A stretch of 64,000 bases of DNA from positions 1 to 64,000 of the forward strand of contig JAFXQR010000179.1 in assembly GCA_017526985.1 (NCBI GenBank), read 5' to 3'. The DNA is from Lachnospiraceae bacterium (GTDB taxonomy: Bacteria; Bacillota; Clostridia; Lachnospirales; Lachnospiraceae). The position numbers and the translations under genes are program-made. Within the stretch, counting starts at the first letter, position 1. Each line of letters opens with the position of its first letter. Of this stretch, positions 32,065 to 40,165 are shown piece after piece. The notes under the pieces were generated by a model. The model searched no databases and had not been told where the DNA came from. It worked only from the letters and a program-made list of their open reading frames with translations.

Positions 32065-32499
32065 ATGAAGTACGAAGTATATTTTAATGTATCCGGTAAA
32101 TTCGGATGTGTTGTGGATAATATCAATGTAGGCCCGGACAATCCGGAAGGTGACCTGGACTATGAAGGTGCGGAAGAGATTGTAAAAGATACAGATTTTG
32201 GCCCGCTGGAGAATATGAAATATTCACTGGATAGCAAGCGTTTCTTCGCAAACGGGGGCAGCGAGTTCGAATATACAATCCACGGCACCTACAAGATCAA
32301 GATCGATGATGCTTCCGGCCCGGAAGATGCAAAGATTCAGGCAAATGAGATTGCAATGAAGACCGATTTTAAAGACCTGGAAGATGTGGATATCGCATAT
32401 GACGCTGTTATGGTCAATATGATGGATGTGGCAGACATGGATGACCTGGAAGATTCCGATTCAGTGGATAGGGACGACGAGGAGGATAAAGACTTATGA
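32065..32499 (+). CDS. Uncharacterised acidic two-repeat protein, 144 aa
   Basis: Begins behind AAAGGAGATAGAT. It consists of two similar halves, YEVYFNVSGKFGCVVDNINV and FEYTIHGTYKIKIDDASGPE, each a beta hairpin followed by a helix and by an acidic DTDFGPLEN or KTDFKDLED turn. The tail is almost all Asp and Glu. The next gene shows the same unit, so they are paralogues. Function unknown. Confidence 0.55.
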   Translation: MKYEVYFNVSGKFGCVVDNINVGPDNPEGDLDYEGAEEIVKDTDFGPLENMKYSLDSKRFFANGGSEFEYTIHGTYKIKIDDASGPEDAKIQANEIAMKTDFKDLEDVDIAYDAVMVNMMDVADMDDLEDSDSVDRDDEEDKDL

Positions 32500-32885
32500 A
32501 TAACTATGTAGTTCAGATTAAAGTGGAAGGCACTTTCGAGGTTTTAGGACTGCAGTGCAGCTCCGAAGAAGAAGCATTGGAAGAAGCAAAAAACCAGTTC
32601 TGTAACGCAGACTTTGAAGATCTGTCTTCCTGTGAATATGATGATCCGGAAGTGGAGGAATGCGACAATGGTACCTACAGTGTGTCTATGCACGCCTTTG
32701 GTTTTATCGAGCCGGATGTGGAGGCACAAAACCGGGACGAGGCAGAGGTGTTGGCAATGGAACAGGCAATAAATGGAAACTATGGTCCGCTTACCAACCT
32801 GGATTTCGAATTGCAGGACTACTACGGTAATGAGCCGGAGGATCTGTTTGATGGTGACGACCTTTATGATGAGGAGAGGAACTAG
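32496..32885 (+). CDS. Uncharacterised acidic two-repeat protein, 129 aa
   Basis: Overlaps the previous gene by four bases. The units YVVQIKVEGTFEVLGLQCSS with CNADFEDLSS and YSVSMHAFGFIEPDVEAQNR with NYGPLTNLDF repeat the pattern seen in the upstream protein. The C-terminus is acidic (DDLYDEERN). A family of small acidic beta-helical proteins in one operon may act as DNA mimics or protein decoys, but this is speculation. Confidence 0.55.
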   Translation: MNNYVVQIKVEGTFEVLGLQCSSEEEALEEAKNQFCNADFEDLSSCEYDDPEVEECDNGTYSVSMHAFGFIEPDVEAQNRDEAEVLAMEQAINGNYGPLTNLDFELQDYYGNEPEDLFDGDDLYDEERN

Positions 32886-33551
32886 ATGAAATTCATAAAG
32901 AAAAACGAAGAGTATATGACCGAAAAGGAATTCGAAGAATTCGGGAAGCTGCAGCTGGAGATGGCAGAAGATTCCAAAAACAGCGATACCTATAAATTCT
33001 TCAAGATGGCCCTGCATAATATGGAGGTCTTGAAAAATATCCGCAAGGATATCAATGCTCTGGAAAGAACCGGCGAAGACGAATATGTGGACGACTATGG
33101 ACATACGGAGCATATCGACTATGTGCAGATTTCGCAGGTGAATGATATCCTGGATCTTCATCTGGATCAGGATTGGTTTGAAAAACCCGATATTCCGATG
33201 TGTAAGACGGGTACTCCTGGATTTGCGGAAAACGAAACAGGGCGTGTTACGCTCTGGCACTGTTCTCTTTACGATGAGCTGGTGGCGGACCTGAGCATCC
33301 GGGATAAAGATGGTAGATACAATGGGTCTATTGCAGCGTCCGTTCGGACAAATATCCCGAACAGTATCACGGTAAAAGAAGCGGACAAAATGGCAAAATA
33401 TGCCTTAAAAGTGTTCTGCGAATATAAAGAAAGTACCTCAAGGACCACAGATAAGTCGTTTATCGAAAAATGTTTTATAAAAGCAATGGCAGAAACGGAA
33501 GAACATTTTCATGTGTTCAATCTGGATGAAGAAGGGGAAAAAGACATATGA
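32886..33551 (+). CDS. Uncharacterised protein, 221 aa
   Basis: Its ATG is directly after the stop of the previous gene. It is acidic and mixed alpha/beta, with EYMTEKEFEEFGKLQLEMAE at the N-terminus and SIAASVRTNIPNSITVKEAD-like stretch in the second half. No motif is recognised. It overlaps the next gene by four bases. Confidence 0.55.
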   Translation: MKFIKKNEEYMTEKEFEEFGKLQLEMAEDSKNSDTYKFFKMALHNMEVLKNIRKDINALERTGEDEYVDDYGHTEHIDYVQISQVNDILDLHLDQDWFEKPDIPMCKTGTPGFAENETGRVTLWHCSLYDELVADLSIRDKDGRYNGSIAASVRTNIPNSITVKEADKMAKYALKVFCEYKESTSRTTDKSFIEKCFIKAMAETEEHFHVFNLDEEGEKDI

Positions 33552-33853
33552 CACATCCTTATGATCTGAGAAGTTTTAATCCTCCGGAGCCTGGTTTTCT
33601 CGTTTTATGGATTGATGATGAGCAGGACAGAAACAGTGACGGGCTGCCGGTGAATGGATTCGAGGCTGGACAATATTACAGTCTGAAAGATGCAAGATCT
33701 GCAGCGCTTAAAGGAGATGCCAGACCAAAAGACGCAAGCAGAGAAGTCGTTATACTATCAAAAGATGAGTGGGGAAAATGTAACGGTGAAGCCCCTCTGA
33801 AGATCCTGTGGACAAATCAGCCGGAACATTATCTTGAAGAAAAAGAACGATGA
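33548..33853 (+). CDS. Uncharacterised protein, 101 aa
   Basis: The last gene of the 31404 operon, 101 residues (MTHPYDLRSFNPPEPGFLVL onward). It has a GFEAGQYYSLKDARSAALKG helix-turn region and a KILWTNQPEHYLEEKE C-terminus, with no recognised family. It is closed by the terminator at 33862. Confidence 0.55.
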   Translation: MTHPYDLRSFNPPEPGFLVLWIDDEQDRNSDGLPVNGFEAGQYYSLKDARSAALKGDARPKDASREVVILSKDEWGKCNGEAPLKILWTNQPEHYLEEKER

Positions 33854-33861
33854 TCCAGATG

Positions 33862-33893
33862 ACGCCTGTGTAAAAAGCAGGCGTTATTTTTTA
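33862..33893 (+). terminator. Intrinsic terminator merged with promoter T-tract
   Basis: ACGCCTG pairs with CAGGCGT, followed by TATTTTTTA and then directly TTTTTCATAT, so the terminator tail and promoter T-tract are one stretch. Confidence 0.85.
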
Positions 33894-33903
33894 TTTTTCA
33901 TAT
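33894..33903 (+). promoter_or_regulatory. TTTTTCATAT promoter motif of the RiPP-like locus
   Basis: Lies 55 bp before the radical SAM ATG at 33959, with one palindromic module in the leader. Confidence 0.7.
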
Positions 33904-33908
33904 AGTAA

Positions 33909-33945
33909 AAAAGAGGGAGCCGCAAAGCGGCGCCTCTTGGAGAGA
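33909..33945 (+). repeat. Palindromic module in a leader
   Basis: GAGGGAGCCGCAAAGCGGCG followed by CCTCTTGG: a GCCGC/GCGGC stem with outer GAGG/CCTC arms, located between the promoter motif and the ribosome site of the radical SAM gene. It could hide or space the ribosome site. Confidence 0.7.
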
Positions 33946-33958
33946 GGCTGGGGTACTT

Positions 33959-35215
33959 ATGAATTATAAAAAATCGAACTATACGATCATTATTCCACAT
34001 AAGGGAAGTTGTGGCTTTTTCAATACGATGTCCGGCGGGTTTATCATTCTGGATGAGGACTGTAAAAGGCGGTATGAAGAAGAGACGCTTTCGGAGGAAG
34101 AGATCAAAATCCTGGCGCAGAATGGCTTTTTGATCGATCCATCCGTAGATGAGCGGAATCTGATCGACCAGGCCAGAAATATTGCTGTAAATAAGCGGAA
34201 GCCGTATTACCGGATCCTTCCAACGACTGCATGCAATGCTGAGTGTGAATACTGTTTCGAAAAGGGCTATCCAGTAAAAAATATGGATGCTCATACAATG
34301 AAAGCTACGGTTGATTTTATCAACCGGACGACAGAAGAAGGAGATACCGTAAAGATCATCTGGTTCGGTGGAGAACCCTTTCTTCAAAAGAATGTCACTC
34401 GGCTCCTTCACAACAGTTTAAAGAACCTGTTCGACCGAAAAAATATCACCGGAGAGTATCAGGTGATCACCAATGGCAGCCTGATTGATAAAGATTTTGC
34501 AAAAGAAATGAAGGATCTTTTGGAGATCTCCGTCTGCCAGATCACTTTGGACGGATATGGGGCTGCTTATGATGAGATCAAACGGTATAAGGACGGAAAA
34601 TCCTATTTTGCTACCGTTATGGACAATATCGGATTTCTTCTGGACAATAAGATTAAAGTCTCCGTCCGAATGAACTATAATAAGCATAATTATGATGGTA
34701 TCGTCCGGCTGATCGAAGAGTTCCACAATCGGTTCGGAACAGACAAAAATCTGTCGCTGCACCTGGCTCCCGTATGGGCAGTAGGGATCAACTATGGGGA
34801 AATGAACTACTCATCCACCGGAAAAGCAGAGGAAGGTTTTCTGTCTTTGCTTCAGTTAATGGCAAAGTATGGATACACCAATCCACAAAAACTAATCTCT
34901 GTTCGGCTGAATAACAGCGTGTGTGCAGCAAAAAATATCGGTGGATTTTCCATTATGCCGGATGGTGTGATCGTAAAATGCTGTGAGTGTGCAAAGAGCA
35001 CCGTCGGAACCGTCTTTGGAGACAGTTTGAAGAGCGACATAATGAATGACTGGGCTACCACAAAGATCGAAGAGAAGTGTATAGACTGTAAGCTGCTTCC
35101 GATGTGTCAGGGCGGATGCCAGACTGCGCTTCACACAAAGAATGCAAGATGTAAGATCACCTATGATGAGCTTGTAAAAGTTATTTCGTTGTATATGGAA
35201 CATTATATTCCATAG
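33959..35215 (+). CDS. Radical SAM/SPASM peptide-modifying enzyme, 418 aa
   Basis: Cys92-x3-Cys96-x2-Cys99 (ACNAECEYCF) is the radical SAM cluster; IIWFGGEPFL follows as the SAM-binding GGE motif. The C-terminal third has a SPASM domain with many cysteines (KCCECAKSTVGTVFG, CIDCKLLPMCQGGCQ) for extra Fe-S clusters. The N-terminal 85 residues look like a peptide-recognition domain. Such enzymes make thioether or carbon-carbon crosslinks in ribosomal peptides (sactipeptides, ranthipeptides). A 37-residue Cys-rich peptide is encoded 33 bases later, as expected for its substrate. No exporter is adjacent. Confidence 0.85.
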   Translation: MNYKKSNYTIIIPHKGSCGFFNTMSGGFIILDEDCKRRYEEETLSEEEIKILAQNGFLIDPSVDERNLIDQARNIAVNKRKPYYRILPTTACNAECEYCFEKGYPVKNMDAHTMKATVDFINRTTEEGDTVKIIWFGGEPFLQKNVTRLLHNSLKNLFDRKNITGEYQVITNGSLIDKDFAKEMKDLLEISVCQITLDGYGAAYDEIKRYKDGKSYFATVMDNIGFLLDNKIKVSVRMNYNKHNYDGIVRLIEEFHNRFGTDKNLSLHLAPVWAVGINYGEMNYSSTGKAEEGFLSLLQLMAKYGYTNPQKLISVRLNNSVCAAKNIGGFSIMPDGVIVKCCECAKSTVGTVFGDSLKSDIMNDWATTKIEEKCIDCKLLPMCQGGCQTALHTKNARCKITYDELVKVISLYMEHYIP

Positions 35216-35248
35216 ACATAACTCTTGCTAAGAAAGGAAGTGATCGCT

Positions 35249-35362
35249 ATGAAGGTTGTACAGGAAGGAAAGGCTTCGGAAGAGCTGCTGGAAGCTGTAA
35301 TCAATACGGATTACTGTGATTGCCAGGACTGCACGGACGACCGTGACGGCGCATCGTATTAA
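35249..35362 (+). CDS. Candidate RiPP precursor peptide, 37 aa
   Basis: The ATG at 35249 follows AAAGGAAGTGATCGCT. The peptide has a helical leader (KVVQEGKASEELLEAVINT) and a C-terminal core DYCDCQDCTDDRDGASY with three Cys and five Asp. One Cys-x3-Asp spacing (CDCQD) is like the crosslinking pattern of some ranthipeptides. It sits directly after the radical SAM enzyme and before a strong terminator, with no other gene in the locus. The peptide being a substrate is inference; no cleavage site is obvious. Confidence 0.7.
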   Translation: MKVVQEGKASEELLEAVINTDYCDCQDCTDDRDGASY

Positions 35363-35373
35363 GCCTTACTGCG

Positions 35374-35411
35374 GGAGCCCGCCTGTTATTCACAGACGGG
35401 TTCCTTTTTTA
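35374..35411 (+). terminator. Intrinsic terminator of the RiPP-like locus
   Basis: GGAGCCCGCCTG pairs with CAGACGGGTTCC, followed by TTTTTT and then the next promoter motif. Confidence 0.8.
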
Positions 35412-35421
35412 TTTTTCATAT
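35412..35421 (+). promoter_or_regulatory. TTTTTCATAT promoter motif
   Basis: Separated from the terminator T-tract by one A; 49 bp before the GTG at 35471. Confidence 0.7.
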
Positions 35422-35470
35422 AAAGATAGTAACGGCACCAGCTATAGATCAGATAAAAAGGAGAAAAACA

Positions 35471-37480
35471 GTGAAGTTCTTCGGTGAATACTGGTTTTTG
35501 AATAACAGCGCACAATACCCGATGGATCTGGAAATCGATGGGAAGAAATACCGTTTTGGATCAGCCGAGGCGGCTTTCCAGGCGTGTAAAGCCCCGGTTT
35601 TAGCAGAACAGATCACGCAAATGGGGCCGAAAGAGGCAAAAGCGGCTTCCAAGAAGTTTAAAAAGCGGGAGGTCCGGGAAGACTGGGATGATGTCAAGCT
35701 GCTGGAGATGAAGCGGGTTCTGACTGCAAAGTTCAAAAACCCGACTCTGCGGCATAAGCTTCTGCAGTGCGGCGGCTCAATCACAATGGAAAACGACTAT
35801 CATGATACTTACTGGGGGCTGTTTAACGGCCGTGGACAGAATATTATGGGTAAACTCCTGGAGGAAGTCCGGGAAGATATCCGTAAAGAAATGGGTCTGG
35901 TATTCCAGAAAGAAACCTCGGTGGTTTCCTATAAGATCCAGCAGGGCGGCCTGGTTGCTTTCGACACCGAGACTACCGGCTTGTCCGCAAAGTATGATGA
36001 TATTCTGCAGATCACGATCGTTGGTCAGGATGGGTCCATTTTATTGGACACTTATGTAAAACCGCAGAATTGTACCCATTGGGAAGATTCCCAGAAGGTT
36101 CATGGGATCTCTCCGGAGATGGTTAAAAACGCTCCGTCGGCAGATAAAGTGGCAGAGGTGGTCCGGAAGATCTTCGACAATGCGGACAAGATTATCGGAT
36201 ATAATGTCCCGTTCGACCGCAAGATGACAGAGGCCCGGTTTGGCTACGATTTTGTCAAGAAAGAACTGGAGATGCGGAAAAAATATCCGGATCAGTGGAA
36301 AGAGCGCATCAAGACCTGCTCAGACGACGCCTATAACGACCGGGATGACTATAAGCAGGCTGTGGAGGAGATGAATTGGTTGTCTCTGGAAAAGAAGCGG
36401 CTCCGCACCGAGCTGAAAGAAGAGCTATGTTTATCCTCTGTAAAAGAGCTGGATGCGATGGAGCCGGTCGATAACGAAAAATACCGGGAATACCGTAAGG
36501 TTCTGGATTATATTGATAACGCCGAGAGCGTGATCGCCGAAAAAAAGCTATCCAGATGCTACAAAATAATGGAACGCTACGGGATCCCGCTGGAAGAGGC
36601 GACAGACAGGGATATCAAAAAACATATCGAAGAGATCACTCCGCCGATGTCTCTGGAAGATATCCTGCCGCTCTATAAAACATACACCCGCAAGATTGGT
36701 GAGAGTGTGCCGCATAAACTGGTCCATGCAATGAAAATGCTGTGTCCGGAAAAAGCAGACACCTTCCTTATGAATGCTCACGATGCGGCTGCCGATACGA
36801 TCGCTACGATGGAAATCGCAAAAGAACTCTACAATGCTTTTGATCTGCCGTGTCCGATCGGAAAGAGCACCTTCGAGGATAAGCTCTTTGGTATCACCGA
36901 GGGCATTGTCTGCCACCAGGTGAGCTGCGATGGTCTGATCCAGAAAGGATTCTCCAGCCGAATGTACGGGCAGTTCCCGAAGCTGCGCCGGGATTATTTT
37001 GCAACGGTCCGTAGCAGCGACCCGGATTCCCTGTTTGGCAAGATCAAGATCGGAGAAGCGGATACCAACCTATTTGTGGCATCCATTTTCTCCAGACATA
37101 CCCAGGGGAATGCAGAACAGGATGGCATCCAGTATACTAATGAAAAGATCCTGGTCAGCCGTGTAGCTGCCATCTGTGATAAATTCCCGGATAAAGCGGT
37201 CTATCTGCCGGTGGTTCACGAGACGGAATCCGAGGACAATACCTTTAAGATCACAGACGGTATTGGCGCCGGAAAGGGCGGCGGTAACTGGAGCCGGCTG
37301 GAGAGCCAGTTCAAGAACCTGAAGAAGAAAAACCTGTTCTTCCTCGACACCCAGACGGGAGAGATCAAAGCAACTTGCGATCTTCGGGAAGGCGGCTTAC
37401 AACACAATGTAGATGAGCCGGAAAAGGCATCGGAAGATGCGATCGTACCCGTGGAAGAGGATAACGGATTAGAGCTATAG
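35471..37480 (+). CDS. NADAR - DnaQ exonuclease - macro domain fusion, 669 aa
   Basis: Residues 1-140 form a NADAR domain (EYWFLNNSAQYPM, YRFGSAEAAFQACK, VREDWDD, ENDYHDTYWGLFNGRGQNIM). Residues ~160-445 are a DnaQ-type 3'-5' exonuclease: LVAFDTETTG (Asp165, Glu167), VHGISPEMV, IIGYNVPFD and NAHDAAADT (His437, Asp442), with a ~100-residue helical insertion. Residues ~470-625 look like a macro domain: GIVCHQVSCDGLIQKGFSSR, then GIGAGKGGGNWSRL. NADAR and macro domains remove ADP-ribose from nucleic acids or proteins. The fusion suggests repair of ADP-ribosylated DNA or RNA followed by end trimming. GTG start with AAAAAGGAG upstream. Confidence 0.8.
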   Translation: MKFFGEYWFLNNSAQYPMDLEIDGKKYRFGSAEAAFQACKAPVLAEQITQMGPKEAKAASKKFKKREVREDWDDVKLLEMKRVLTAKFKNPTLRHKLLQCGGSITMENDYHDTYWGLFNGRGQNIMGKLLEEVREDIRKEMGLVFQKETSVVSYKIQQGGLVAFDTETTGLSAKYDDILQITIVGQDGSILLDTYVKPQNCTHWEDSQKVHGISPEMVKNAPSADKVAEVVRKIFDNADKIIGYNVPFDRKMTEARFGYDFVKKELEMRKKYPDQWKERIKTCSDDAYNDRDDYKQAVEEMNWLSLEKKRLRTELKEELCLSSVKELDAMEPVDNEKYREYRKVLDYIDNAESVIAEKKLSRCYKIMERYGIPLEEATDRDIKKHIEEITPPMSLEDILPLYKTYTRKIGESVPHKLVHAMKMLCPEKADTFLMNAHDAAADTIATMEIAKELYNAFDLPCPIGKSTFEDKLFGITEGIVCHQVSCDGLIQKGFSSRMYGQFPKLRRDYFATVRSSDPDSLFGKIKIGEADTNLFVASIFSRHTQGNAEQDGIQYTNEKILVSRVAAICDKFPDKAVYLPVVHETESEDNTFKITDGIGAGKGGGNWSRLESQFKNLKKKNLFFLDTQTGEIKATCDLREGGLQHNVDEPEKASEDAIVPVEEDNGLEL

Positions 37481-37675
37481 TCCACCAAACCCCAAAGGGG
37501 TGCGATAAGGATTTCGAAGATATCCCGATAAGGAAAACGGAGTTTTCCCGAAAATCACGAATTTATCTACAGATTTTTATGCAGAATATACAATACCTGC
37601 CAAAATATTGACTAATATATGGTTAAAAAATGGCGGGTATCTGCATCTTTGAAAGAAATGATTCGTTATTTTTTA
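37481..37675 (+). other. Repeat-rich intergenic stretch before the primase-like gene
   Basis: Holds a CCCC-AAA-GGGG mini hairpin (about 37490), two CGATAAGGA copies (about 37503 and 37528), a GGAAAAC/GTTTTCC hairpin near 37534-37550, and an AT-rich segment with GCCA...TGGC near 37597-37635. No gene is seen. It precedes a primase-like gene, so a secondary replication or priming site is possible. Confidence 0.4.
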
Positions 37676-37685
37676 TTTTTCATAT
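37676..37685 (+). promoter_or_regulatory. TTTTTCATAT promoter motif
   Basis: Context TTTTTTATTTTTCATATAAT, 40 bp before the ATG at 37726. Confidence 0.7.
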
Positions 37686-37725
37686 AATGATACAATAAAG
37701 AAAAACGATCTGAGAAGGGAAAAGA

Positions 37726-40083
37726 ATGTTTAACGGCCAGAACCAATTTTCAAAATCTTTTGGTTATAATGAAGATCTGGAGACCCGCAGGAAGGCTCTG
37801 GATTTTTATGCCCGCTATGCGCATTCTTTCTATGAGAAAAAAGCCATTCTTTCTTCGGATGGCGAAAGTCATGTTATTTCCGACTACAAAGAGTTTCCGG
37901 ATATCGAGACAGCAAAAGATGTTTATCTGTCGGTAAACTATATGCCTGAGAACTTCGAGAGCCGCAAATCCGACTCCGGTTTTATCCGTGGCGTTAATCT
38001 GCGTCTGGATTTCCCCGACTTGATCGAAGATGACCTGCTGGAGATCTGCTACGATATTTATAAGAACATGGTGAGCCGCAGGAAGCTGCCGGGAGTCAAT
38101 ATGGCGGTATTGACCGGAAGCGGGCTGGAGCTCTATATGGCCTATGATCATGACATCATTGATGTCTGTGAGATGCAGCGTTCCAGATACCACAAATTGG
38201 TAGCATTAGACTGGGAAGAAAAGGCGATCAACTATCTGAAGGAGCATTATCCGACAGAACGTATCGAGGTTTCGGTTTCGACCGGCGAGCGTTCCGATAT
38301 GTGCTGTCTTCCGGGATATATGGATTCCAAGAGCGGTAAAGTGGCCACATTGATCTTTACTTCTTCTTTGAATCGCCAGAACTTAAAAGATCACTGTGAA
38401 GAACTCAGAATCCCAAAGGATGCCAGATATGACAAACTGGATGTGATGATCCGGGAAAAGAAGAAAAAGATCGAAGCACTGGATCAGTCCAGAAGAGAAC
38501 TGTGGGATACTGCAGAAGCGCAGAAAGAGCGTGAGAAACGCAGGAAAGAGCAGGAAAAGAGAAAGAGAGAGACCGAATTAAAGGCGGAACGGGAAAAAGC
38601 CCGCCAGGAAAAGGCCGTTCAGAAAGAAATAGAAAAAAGCAGCTCTGCTGCGTCCCTTGAGGAGGAAGGCTGCGTAGCAGCGTCCCCAGGACGGGAAAGC
38701 AGCTCCGCTGCGTCCATCGAAGATGAAAACAACTCTGGTGCGTCCACCGAAGAGACGGTTTTGGAAGAGATTGTTACAGAACCGGTCAAAGTGCGTACGC
38801 GGGGGGATATTGAAAGAGATATCGAGCAGCACGAAGCACTCTATGATATGTGTCTTCTGGAAAAAGACCGTGCAGATGTCGAAGCTAAGATAAAGGAATT
38901 CCAAAGAGAACTGGATATTCTGGACGGAAAGATACAGGAAGATGCTGCTGACGAAGAATGCAAGGATAAGGGAGAAACCAGGGAGATCCGCTGGCCGAAT
39001 CCGAACGGGTTAAACCCGGCAAGCAGGAATTGTGCAGCAGTACGACTGGAGCAGATCCGTATGCTCATCAAAAAACGTGGAAGTCTGGATTTGACGGAAC
39101 AGCGTCATGCGTTGTTCCTGTTTTGGCGTAATTTACAGATCGCCTATGAAGAACCCACCATGTCGATCCGTATGCTGCGGGAGATGAACAGTTCTCTTCC
39201 AACACCATTAACTGCTGCGGAATTGGACAATATCATCTATAGTCCTCGTCCGTATACCCATAAAGGTATCTTCTTCGAAAAACTGATGAACCTGACCAGA
39301 GAAGAAGTTGAAATGATCAACCTCTATGGCCGGCAGAGACGCATGGATAAGATCGAAGCAAATAAAGAAAAGAAGGCGCAGGATAAAGACCTGGCTAAGA
39401 GTATGTATTTGTCCGGCGTATCGATCGCCGAGATCGCAGGCCGGCTGGACCGCAAATGGGATACCGTACAGCGCTGGTTAAAGACAATGGGAGTATACCA
39501 TTCTGTCGGTAATTCCTGTGATCAAAACAAGAACAAAAGTTCGAAAAATGACGCAGATGGGGAAGTTTTATGTCAACTACCCCAAAAATCCGAACAAAAG
39601 AACATTCTTCAGCAAGGATCGATGGTGGGGAATAGCAATACTGCCCAAAGTAGTGGTATCGTGAAGAATAATGCCCCGAAAGCCCATAAAAACGCTAAAA
39701 AGCATGAGGTATTGGTGGAGAATAATAGCCCCAAAGAGTATGTTTTTGCTTATAGCAACGAACCCATTTTTGAAGCCGGTCAAAATTCGTTAAGTATTCA
39801 TGCGGTTTTGAGCGATATCGTGCCCGAAAAACACTGTATTTTAGCGGCTTCCACGGAAGCGACCCCGAAAAATAGGGCTTTTTTGAAAAACGGAGCATTT
39901 TTGGCGGAGATTCAGCCGAAGACAGCAGAAACCGGATCCGGAGATCTTATGGCAACCAGTCAGGCGGAAAATATCCTGGATTTTCTAAAACGCCGGACAG
40001 AAGGTTTTGCAGAAATAGCGGCCGCAGATCAAAGCTGGCAGGAAGAAGACCACAGGCTGCTCGCAATGGACAGTGGCGGCTAG
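37726..40083 (+). CDS. Primase-polymerase-like protein with long disordered tail, 785 aa
   Basis: The first ~240 residues resemble archaeo-eukaryotic primase (AEP) domains of plasmids: VNLRLDFPDL as the acidic strand and NMAVLTGSGLELYMAYDHD as the SGxGxHxx-like strand, then a CCLPGYMDSK stretch. A coiled charged linker (residues ~240-300) is followed by in-frame palindromic modules, a second helical region (GLNPASRNCAAVRLEQIRML), a helix-turn-helix (GVSIAEIAGRLDRKWDTVQR) and a disordered Asn/Lys-rich tail. It likely primes plasmid replication. Key AEP residues are not an exact match, so the family call is moderate. Confidence 0.55.
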   Translation: MFNGQNQFSKSFGYNEDLETRRKALDFYARYAHSFYEKKAILSSDGESHVISDYKEFPDIETAKDVYLSVNYMPENFESRKSDSGFIRGVNLRLDFPDLIEDDLLEICYDIYKNMVSRRKLPGVNMAVLTGSGLELYMAYDHDIIDVCEMQRSRYHKLVALDWEEKAINYLKEHYPTERIEVSVSTGERSDMCCLPGYMDSKSGKVATLIFTSSLNRQNLKDHCEELRIPKDARYDKLDVMIREKKKKIEALDQSRRELWDTAEAQKEREKRRKEQEKRKRETELKAEREKARQEKAVQKEIEKSSSAASLEEEGCVAASPGRESSSAASIEDENNSGASTEETVLEEIVTEPVKVRTRGDIERDIEQHEALYDMCLLEKDRADVEAKIKEFQRELDILDGKIQEDAADEECKDKGETREIRWPNPNGLNPASRNCAAVRLEQIRMLIKKRGSLDLTEQRHALFLFWRNLQIAYEEPTMSIRMLREMNSSLPTPLTAAELDNIIYSPRPYTHKGIFFEKLMNLTREEVEMINLYGRQRRMDKIEANKEKKAQDKDLAKSMYLSGVSIAEIAGRLDRKWDTVQRWLKTMGVYHSVGNSCDQNKNKSSKNDADGEVLCQLPQKSEQKNILQQGSMVGNSNTAQSSGIVKNNAPKAHKNAKKHEVLVENNSPKEYVFAYSNEPIFEAGQNSLSIHAVLSDIVPEKHCILAASTEATPKNRAFLKNGAFLAEIQPKTAETGSGDLMATSQAENILDFLKRRTEGFAEIAAADQSWQEEDHRLLAMDSGG
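38638..38755 (+). repeat. Four palindromic modules inside the primase-like gene
   Basis: In frame, the modules encode SSSAASLEEE, GCVAASPGRE, SSSAASIEDE and NSGASTEE. At DNA level each has the AGCAGCTCTGCTGCGTCC-type hairpin core, repeating every 27-30 bases. They lie in a charged linker where an insertion would be tolerated. Confidence 0.85.
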
Positions 40084-40109
40084 AACAAGCGGTTTTTCGT
40101 GAAATCTTA

Positions 40110-40119
40110 TTTTTCATAT
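40110..40119 (+). promoter_or_regulatory. TTTTTCATAT promoter motif
   Basis: Followed by ACCCTGTG; 46 bp before the ATG at 40166. No terminator is visible after the primase-like gene. Confidence 0.65.
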
Positions 40120-40165
40120 ACCCTGTGTAGGGTAAAAGCCCAATAAAGACGCAGGAGAATGCAAA

